Shown here piece after piece: positions 60,966 through 64,000 of a DNA stretch of 64,000 bases. The notes under the pieces are model-generated. The model saw only the letters and a list, made by a program, of their open reading frames with translations, had not been told where the DNA came from and searched no databases. Location: contig NZ_CAUYTL010000010.1 of the NCBI RefSeq assembly GCF_963575615.1, positions 1 to 64,000 of the forward strand. Direction: 5' to 3'. Each line of letters starts with the position of its first letter. Positions within the stretch are counted from its first letter, which is position 1. This DNA is from Listeria_A hofi (GTDB lineage Bacteria; Bacillota; Bacilli; Lactobacillales; Listeriaceae). Position numbers and translations under genes: made by a program.

Positions 60966-61271
60966 ATGGAAGAATTAGAACTAACGATTATGAACCTAAT
61001 TATGTTTGGTGGTAACGCAAAAAGCGATGCCATGTTAGCGATTGATGCAGCTAAAAAAGGTGATTTTGCTTTAGCGGACGAACAAATCCAAAAAGCAGAA
61101 CAATCATTGCTCGAAGCGCATCATTCTCAAACAAAACTAATTCAAGGCGAAGCACGCGGTGAAAAAGCAGAAGTATCTTTACTTCTAGTTCACGCACAAG
61201 ATCACTTGATGAATGCTATTACATTTAAAGATTTAGCAATCGAGATTGTAGAATTATATCGCGTTAAGTAA
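60966..61271 (+). CDS. PTS system lactose/cellobiose-family IIA component
   Basis: 101 residues, all helical, with the family core MNLIMFGGNAKSDAM and the phosphorylated His in LLVHAQDHLMNAI. EAHHSQTKLIQGEA is also conserved. It takes phosphate from HPr and gives it to the IIB component. AAAGGATG precedes the ATG at 60966. It belongs to the sigma-54 operon, although 374 bases of repeats lie between it and the IIC gene. A strong terminator follows. Confidence 0.93.
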   Translation: MEELELTIMNLIMFGGNAKSDAMLAIDAAKKGDFALADEQIQKAEQSLLEAHHSQTKLIQGEARGEKAEVSLLLVHAQDHLMNAITFKDLAIEIVELYRVK

Positions 61272-61275
61272 CTAT

Positions 61276-61313
61276 AAAAATGGGGATGAGGAATTTTCCT
61301 CATCCCCATTTTA
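61276..61313 (+). terminator. Perfect rho-independent terminator
   Basis: AAAATGGGGATGAGGA and CCTCATCCCCATTTT pair without mismatch. It lies between the IIA and DUF871 genes, so the latter depends on read-through or its own promoter. Confidence 0.92.
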
Positions 61314-61343
61314 ACTATTGATAAGAGAGGAAGTTTACTTATT

Positions 61344-62429
61344 ATGAGAAAATTAGGTATTTCAGTATTCCCACAACATGCCCCATTGGAGGATTCATTA
61401 AACTACATCGAAACTGCTGCAAAGTATGGTTTTAGCCGCATTTTCACATGTTTAATCTCAGCAAATGACGAAGAAGAGTTTGCAAAACTAGAAACAATTT
61501 GTCAAACAGCGAATAAATTAGGTTACGAAGTTATTGCTGATGTCGATCCGGGTGTTTTTGCTTCACTAAATTTGACGTATCAGGACTTAGGCCGCTTTAA
61601 AGAATTAGGATTATCCGGTTTGCGTTTAGATTTAGGTTTTTCTGGTGCAGAAGAAGCGGCGATGTCGTTTGATGATAATGATTTACAAATTGAGCTTAAT
61701 ATTTCTAACGGCACGAAATATGTTGATAATATTTTGTCGTACCAAGCGAATACAGCAAATATTATTGGTTGTCATAATTTTTATCCACGTCGTTATACAG
61801 CGCTTTCTCGTGAGCATTTCCTTCGTACAAGCGCCCAATTCAAAAAATTCAACTTGCGCACTGCAGCTTTCGTTTCGTCTAACGCAGGTAAATTTGGACC
61901 GTGGTTTGTCGTTGATGGTGGCCTTCCAACGTTAGAGGAGCATCGTGGCATGTCGATTACAGTACAAGCAAAAGATTTATGGAACACCGGGTTAATCGAT
62001 GATGTTATTATCGGCAATATGTACGCGTCAGAAGAAGAGTTAAAAGCACTTGGTGAACTAAATCGCAATGAGTTAGAACTTGCTGTGACATTTGTTGACG
62101 GCGCGACACCAGTCGAAAAAGAAATCGTAACAACGCAAAAACATTTCAATCGCGGTGATGCTTCTGAGTACGTATTGCGCTCGACAATGACACGTGTAAA
62201 CTTCAAACAACACGAGTTCCCAGCACATGACACAGACACAATCGAACTTGGTGATGTTACTATCGATAACAATGGCTACGAACGCTACAAAGGCGAAATG
62301 CAGGTGGCTCTGCGTGAAATGGAGAACTCGGGTAACACAAATATCGTTGGGCGCGTTATCCCAGAAGAGCGTTACTTATTAAAAACAATCCAACCATGGC
62401 AACACTTCCGTTTGAAAGAACATAAGTAA
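61344..62429 (+). CDS. MupG/DUF871-family TIM-barrel glycosidase
   Basis: 361 residues. The N-terminal LGISVFPQHAPLEDSLNYI and SRIFTCLIS mark the DUF871 barrel. NISNGTKYVDNIL, IIGCHNFYPRRYT and, later, GNMYASEEEL follow, then a C-terminal beta domain. The S. aureus member MupG is a 6-phospho-muramidase that splits MurNAc-6P-GlcNAc. Proteins of this family are often encoded beside cellobiose-type PTS genes, as here. The sugar imported by this PTS could therefore be a cell-wall disaccharide rather than cellobiose. This is an inference. Confidence 0.85.
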   Translation: MRKLGISVFPQHAPLEDSLNYIETAAKYGFSRIFTCLISANDEEEFAKLETICQTANKLGYEVIADVDPGVFASLNLTYQDLGRFKELGLSGLRLDLGFSGAEEAAMSFDDNDLQIELNISNGTKYVDNILSYQANTANIIGCHNFYPRRYTALSREHFLRTSAQFKKFNLRTAAFVSSNAGKFGPWFVVDGGLPTLEEHRGMSITVQAKDLWNTGLIDDVIIGNMYASEEELKALGELNRNELELAVTFVDGATPVEKEIVTTQKHFNRGDASEYVLRSTMTRVNFKQHEFPAHDTDTIELGDVTIDNNGYERYKGEMQVALREMENSGNTNIVGRVIPEERYLLKTIQPWQHFRLKEHK

Positions 62430-62464
62430 AGTAGTGAATACAAGAGTCTGGGGCATAACCGAAA

Positions 62465-62797
62465 TAAATCGGCGACAAGCGCTCGCATTGTTGGGACTGT
62501 TCGGGTAATGAGTTACAGTCCCAATATGCCTATGAGCATCACGAATAGGCGTTCTTTCAGGATATTTAGAATAAGGATGGAGAACAATCGAGCGGTTCTG
62601 CTACACAAGAGCAGTTTCGCTTAACTTCTTGCATGGTCGAGGAAACTACCCTCTCCCTGCTTTCAGTCATCACGTACAGTCGTACGCTCCGCTTCCGGTT
62701 TCCACCAAATCCCCAGAATACAAACGCTTTCGCTCGATTTGTGTAAAGCTTAATCTTCGTCTTACCCAAAATAATGGGCGAGGCGATTTTTTCGTAT
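62465..62797 (+). repeat. Terminator-associated repeat (copy B) interrupted by a 251-base segment
   Basis: AAATCGGCGACAAGCGCTCG (62466-62485) and CGCTCGATTTGTGTAAAG (62731-62748) correspond to one continuous sequence at 53031-53063. Here they are separated by 62486-62736, and the six bases CGCTCG are present on both sides. The inserted part starts CATTGTTGGGACTGTTCG and is related to the repeat at 23836-24060. The distal end forms the terminator CGTCTTACC/GGGCGAGGCG with a T run. Confidence 0.75.
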
Positions 62798-62894
62798 TAG
62801 GAGTTTTGTCTCGGCCTCTTGTATTTTTTTGTTTGCAGTTAATCTGCCTGCCCTGTATAATCGGACGTGAAGTAAGACAAGAGGGGTGCGATGA

Positions 62895-64000
62895 ATGAAG
62901 AAAATTTGGGGTATTTTTATACTCGATTGGCGACGACTTTTTAAAGCTCCGATTGCGTTAATGTTGGTGCTTGCGCTTGTCATTTTGCCATCACTGTATG
63001 CCTGGTTTAATATTGAAGCACTCTGGGATCCTTATTCGAATACATCTGGTATTAAGGTGGCGGTTGTGATTGAAGACAAAGGTGCCGAAATTACAGTGCC
63101 AGGTAAAAGTCCGCAAAAAGTCAATATTGGTACACAGCTCAAAAAACAACTGAAAGAAAATGACTCACTAGGTTGGACTTTTATGAGCGAAGATAAGGCA
63201 CGTGAGGGCGTGAAGAAAGGTGATTATTACGCCGCAATTATTATTCCCGCCGATTTCTCAAAAGATATTGTCTCGGTCGTGGGCGGTAATCCGACGAAAC
63301 CAACAATTAACTATATGGTGAATGAGAAAATAAATGCGATTGCGCCAAAAATAACCGACAAAGGTGCATCAACCATCGTAGACCAAATCAGCTCGGAATT
63401 CGTCGATAAAGTCAGCAGCTCGGTTCTTTCAGAGCTCAATAAAGCCGGCATCGATTTGGAAAATGAGTTGCCAACTTTGCGACATATTAAAGATAAAGTT
63501 TTTCAAGTGAAGGCGAGTATGCCACAAATTATTGAAATGGGTAAGCAAGCGGTTATTTTGGAAGGCAGGCTACCAGACTTAAAAGCAAAGGCGAACCAAG
63601 TAGTTGAGCTTAATAAGAGTATGCCTCAAATAAATGCTGCGGCACAAGACCTGTTACGAATCGAATCACAGTTACCGCAACTTGATAAACTCGGCGAAGA
63701 TATCTTGACATTGCAGAAGAAAATCCCTGAAATTCAGCAAATTGCAACGGACGTAAAGGCAGTTAACGCCAATTTTGGAACGATTCAAAAGACGGTAAAT
63801 GACGCAATTTCTGAATCCACCAAGGCACTAAGCATTATTTCCAGTGCAGAAAAAGCGCTACCCACTGTAAAAAAAATAGCGGACGACGGTTCCAAATATG
63901 CAGACAAGGTAGCCGGTTTTACGAAACAAGTGGATCAATCTTTCCAAACGGTAGCTCCGGCAATCAAACAAAACCTTATTTTGCTACAACAAGTCACAAA
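62895..64000 (+). CDS. YhgE/Pip-family membrane protein (partial)
   Basis: At least 368 residues, continuing past the window. A single N-terminal transmembrane segment (about residues 17-36; LMLVLALVILPSLYAWFNI) precedes an extracellular region (GIKVAVVIEDKGAE, YYAAIIIPADFSKDIVSVV). A long coiled-coil-like stretch follows (MPQIIEMGKQA, QLPQLDKLGEDI). This is the YhgE/Pip layout: one N-terminal TM, a long external domain, then a C-terminal multi-TM block that lies outside the window. Lactococcal Pip is a phage receptor, and relatives include ESX-associated EsaA. An ATG at 62891 is out of frame. ATG at 62895 follows GAGGGGTG. Confidence 0.88.
   Translation, partial: MKKIWGIFILDWRRLFKAPIALMLVLALVILPSLYAWFNIEALWDPYSNTSGIKVAVVIEDKGAEITVPGKSPQKVNIGTQLKKQLKENDSLGWTFMSEDKAREGVKKGDYYAAIIIPADFSKDIVSVVGGNPTKPTINYMVNEKINAIAPKITDKGASTIVDQISSEFVDKVSSSVLSELNKAGIDLENELPTLRHIKDKVFQVKASMPQIIEMGKQAVILEGRLPDLKAKANQVVELNKSMPQINAAAQDLLRIESQLPQLDKLGEDILTLQKKIPEIQQIATDVKAVNANFGTIQKTVNDAISESTKALSIISSAEKALPTVKKIADDGSKYADKVAGFTKQVDQSFQTVAPAIKQNLILLQQVT

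Noticed and set aside
62566..62898. ORFs on both strands in the gap before the YhgE/Pip gene
   Set aside because: They fall in the interrupted repeat and terminator region and overlap each other, without ribosome binding sites or recognisable domains.
1..64000. tRNA, rRNA, transposase or integrase genes
   Set aside because: I looked for them while reading both strands and found no sequence I could support as any of these in this window.

Overview
The window looks like the chromosome of a Listeria species in the broad sense, but not L. monocytogenes. The strongest sign is gene order. At 25203-32931 the order ABC ATPase, permease, OmpR-type regulator, NAD epimerase-like protein, short conserved protein, adenine deaminase, short intramembrane-sensing kinase matches, from memory, the virABRS region of L. 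monocytogenes (lmo1747 to lmo1741). It is followed, as there, by a glycerol-dehydrogenase-like gene, a GNAT gene, gltC/gltB/gltD, a YfmL-type DEAD-box helicase and a LevR-controlled cellobiose-type PTS. Strong AGGAGG ribosome binding sites, low GC and frequent TTG/GTG starts fit a Firmicute.

Layout. 1-144: the end of a secreted protein. 223-12482: a collinear Wzx/Wzy-type surface polysaccharide locus. It holds a lipoprotein, a chain-length regulator, a tyrosine autokinase, a polymerase, an initiating phosphoglycosyl transferase, three further glycosyltransferases, a flippase, an SGNH-like protein, a UDP-sugar dehydrogenase, a UDP-sugar epimerase and a short Crp/Fnr-type regulator. 12831-17364: a frameshifted Rgg/PlcR-like remnant, then an antiterminator-controlled beta-glucoside operon with a cre-like site, RAT and terminator. 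17769-25059: assorted metabolic and membrane genes, including an acetamidase/permease pair and a sodium:solute symporter with its small partner. 25203-35214: the virABRS-type locus and its housekeeping neighbours.

35246-41555 is an accessory stretch. It carries a two-gene AbiL-like (RloA/RloB) defence pair, a glycosyltransferase with an internal stop, a decayed partial copy of gltC, a MerR-type promoter without its regulator, a broken flavodoxin-fold oxidoreductase and a drug-efflux-type MFS transporter. 41547-48937 is gltC with gltB and gltD. 49149-50561 is a CRISPR array of 21 identical 30-nt repeats plus one degenerate terminal repeat. It has its own promoter but no cas gene anywhere in the window, and it resembles the orphan rliB-type arrays of Listeria. 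50980-54334 holds small enzymes and the helicase. 54459-55804 is an unrecognised two-gene secreted/membrane pair. 56078-62429 is a sigma-54/LevR-dependent cellobiose-family PTS operon with a MupG-like (DUF871) gene. The window ends inside a YhgE/Pip-family membrane protein.

The intergenic DNA contains several repeat families. One is a putative structured RNA element with compensatory base changes (47267-47394 and twice at 60595-60843). Another is a short repeat at 23836-24060 whose relative at 62486-62736 interrupts a terminator-associated repeat, with 6-bp flanking direct repeats.
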